From an uncultured Porphyromonadaceae bacterium (lineage in GTDB: Bacteria > Bacteroidota > Bacteroidia > Bacteroidales > Muribaculaceae), in the NCBI GenBank assembly GCA_947174735.1, contig CAMWKC010000144.1, positions 1 through 5,953 of the forward strand: a DNA stretch of 5,953 nucleotides. The letters run 5' to 3'. The notes under the pieces were generated by a model that was not told the DNA's origin, did not search any database, and worked only from the letters and a program-made list of their open reading frames with translations. Both the position numbers and the translations under genes were made by a program. Positions 4,814 through 5,953 of the stretch are shown piece by piece. Position 1 is the first letter of the stretch, and each line of letters starts with the position of its first letter.

Positions 4814-5953
4814 ATGAAAATTCTGTTCCTTTCCTTAGCACGGTTTGATGATATCAATGTTCGGGGTATATACTCTGATCTGATGCGTGAGTTTATAAAT
4901 GTAGGTCATAATGTTTTCATTGCTTCACCTACAGAACGCCGCTTCGGAAAACAGACTCATCTTATAGATTCACCACATTGTCAGATTCTCAAAATAAAAA
5001 CTCTGAATCTACAGAAGACCAATGTAATAGAGAAAGGAATAGGTACTCTTCTTCTTGAATATCAGTTTGACAATGCTATAAAAAGATACTGGGGTGATAT
5101 AAAGTTTGACTTAATACTTTATGCTACGCCTCCTATCACTTTTAACCGTGTTATAGAGCGTATTAAGAAACGCTGTGGTTGCCGGAGCTATCTTATGCTC
5201 AAGGATATATTTCCTCAGAATGCCGTTGACCTCGGTATGATGAAAGAAGATGGACTCCTACACCGTATGTTCCGGAAAAAGGAAAAACGTCTCTATGAGA
5301 TTTCCGATAGGATAGGTTGTATGTCCCCGGCCAACTGTGAGTATGTGTTAAAGTATAATCCGACAGTAGATCCGTCTAAGGTTGAGCTCTGTCCCAATTC
5401 AATAACACCTGTTGAAAGACCGGTATTACCCGAAGATGAGCGTGTGACTCTGCTTACGAAATTCGGTATTCCAACTGATAAGACGCTTTTTGTATACGGA
5501 GGTAATCTCGGTAAGCCGCAGGGTATTGACTTCCTTCTGAAAGTTATTGAGGCTAATGAAAAGCGTAAAGACAGTTATATTGTGGTTGTAGGTAGTGGTA
5601 CCGAATATCCGAAAATTGCCGGTTGGTTTGAAACCCATAATCCGGTTAATTCCAAACTTCTATCTACACTACCTAAACAGGAGTATGACAATCTTGTACG
5701 TGCCTGTCATGTCGGTCTTATATTCCTTGACCCACGTTTTACTATTCCCAATTTCCCTTCGCGTCTGCTCAGCTATCTTGAGAACTCAATGCCTGTTCTT
5801 CTTGCCACTGATGTTAACACTGATATGGGGCGTATAGCCGAACGAGAGGGATTCGGTCTTTGGTGTGAAAGCGGAGATCTTGATAAATTTATGAAAAATA
5901 TGAATCTATTGCTTTCCGAGAGAAGAAACAAAATGTGTAAAGCAGGATACTAT
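4814..5953 (+). CDS. wbuB: WbuB-like GT4 glycosyltransferase (probable L-FucNAc transferase), 3' end missing
   Basis: The frame opens with ATG at 4814 and stays open to the window edge, giving 380 codons; relatives are about 400 residues, so only a short C-terminal piece is lost. It looks like a GT-B fold retaining glycosyltransferase of family GT4 in the WbuB group, which transfers N-acetyl-L-fucosamine from UDP to an undecaprenyl-pyrophosphate-linked sugar (GlcNAc in the E. coli case). Visible features are the N-terminal MKILFLSLARFDD strand and RGIYSDLMREF helix (17-27), LMLKDIFPQNAVDLGMM (127-143), the linker-proximal YGGNLGKPQG (228-237) of the nucleotide-sugar domain, VVVGSGTE (257-264), and the donor-site region FPSRLLSYLENSMPVL (314-329) followed by ATDVNTDMG. 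No transmembrane segment is evident; such enzymes act at the inner face of the membrane. Its position right after capG supports L-FucNAc as donor sugar. Acceptor specificity cannot be read from sequence. Confidence 0.88.
   Translation, partial: MKILFLSLARFDDINVRGIYSDLMREFINVGHNVFIASPTERRFGKQTHLIDSPHCQILKIKTLNLQKTNVIEKGIGTLLLEYQFDNAIKRYWGDIKFDLILYATPPITFNRVIERIKKRCGCRSYLMLKDIFPQNAVDLGMMKEDGLLHRMFRKKEKRLYEISDRIGCMSPANCEYVLKYNPTVDPSKVELCPNSITPVERPVLPEDERVTLLTKFGIPTDKTLFVYGGNLGKPQGIDFLLKVIEANEKRKDSYIVVVGSGTEYPKIAGWFETHNPVNSKLLSTLPKQEYDNLVRACHVGLIFLDPRFTIPNFPSRLLSYLENSMPVLLATDVNTDMGRIAEREGFGLWCESGDLDKFMKNMNLLLSERRNKMCKAGYY

Noticed and set aside
5426..5837. Short open frames on both strands inside the glycosyltransferase gene
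   Set aside because: They lie in other frames of a continuous 380-codon protein with recognisable motifs.

Overview
The window is part of a surface-polysaccharide (capsule or O-antigen-like) locus. It most likely comes from a Bacteroidales gut or host-associated bacterium; the genus cannot be fixed from the sequence. Three things point that way: no usable Shine-Dalgarno sites before the main starts, a candidate promoter matching the Bacteroides TTTG / TAnnTTTG pattern, and proteins that read like Bacteroides-type FucNAc enzymes. This assignment is inference; no search was run.

Layout. Positions 1-630 hold the 3' part of an AT-rich left-handed beta-helix acetyltransferase gene whose start lies before the window. 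A 103-base gap with an AT-only hairpin and a T-run follows. Then come capE (734-1807) and capF (1807-3006), which overlap by one base, and after a 621-base interruption capG (3628-4809). A GT4-type glycosyltransferase gene (4814 to the window end, 3' end cut off) starts 4 bases after capG.

How the genes work together. CapE, CapF and CapG are the three enzymes that convert UDP-GlcNAc to UDP-N-acetyl-L-fucosamine. The WbuB-like glycosyltransferase is the expected user of that sugar, placing it on an undecaprenyl-linked acceptor at the cytoplasmic face of the membrane. The acetyltransferase probably decorates the repeat unit.

The unusual part is 3007-3627. Between capF and capG sits a minus-strand gene for a small four-helix-bundle (S23/IVS-type) protein. 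It has its own candidate promoter, and both sides carry short AATT/CAATG-type repeats. The capF side folds as one long, gap-free imperfect hairpin. The capG side has a 30-base palindrome overlapping the candidate promoter and three copies of attgtgcatt. The outer ends of the two flanks are inverted repeats of each other (22 of 32 positions), so 3012-3622 looks like a discrete inserted unit of about 610 bases. The gene's C-terminus appears frameshifted: the family-like ending is intact in the neighbouring frame.
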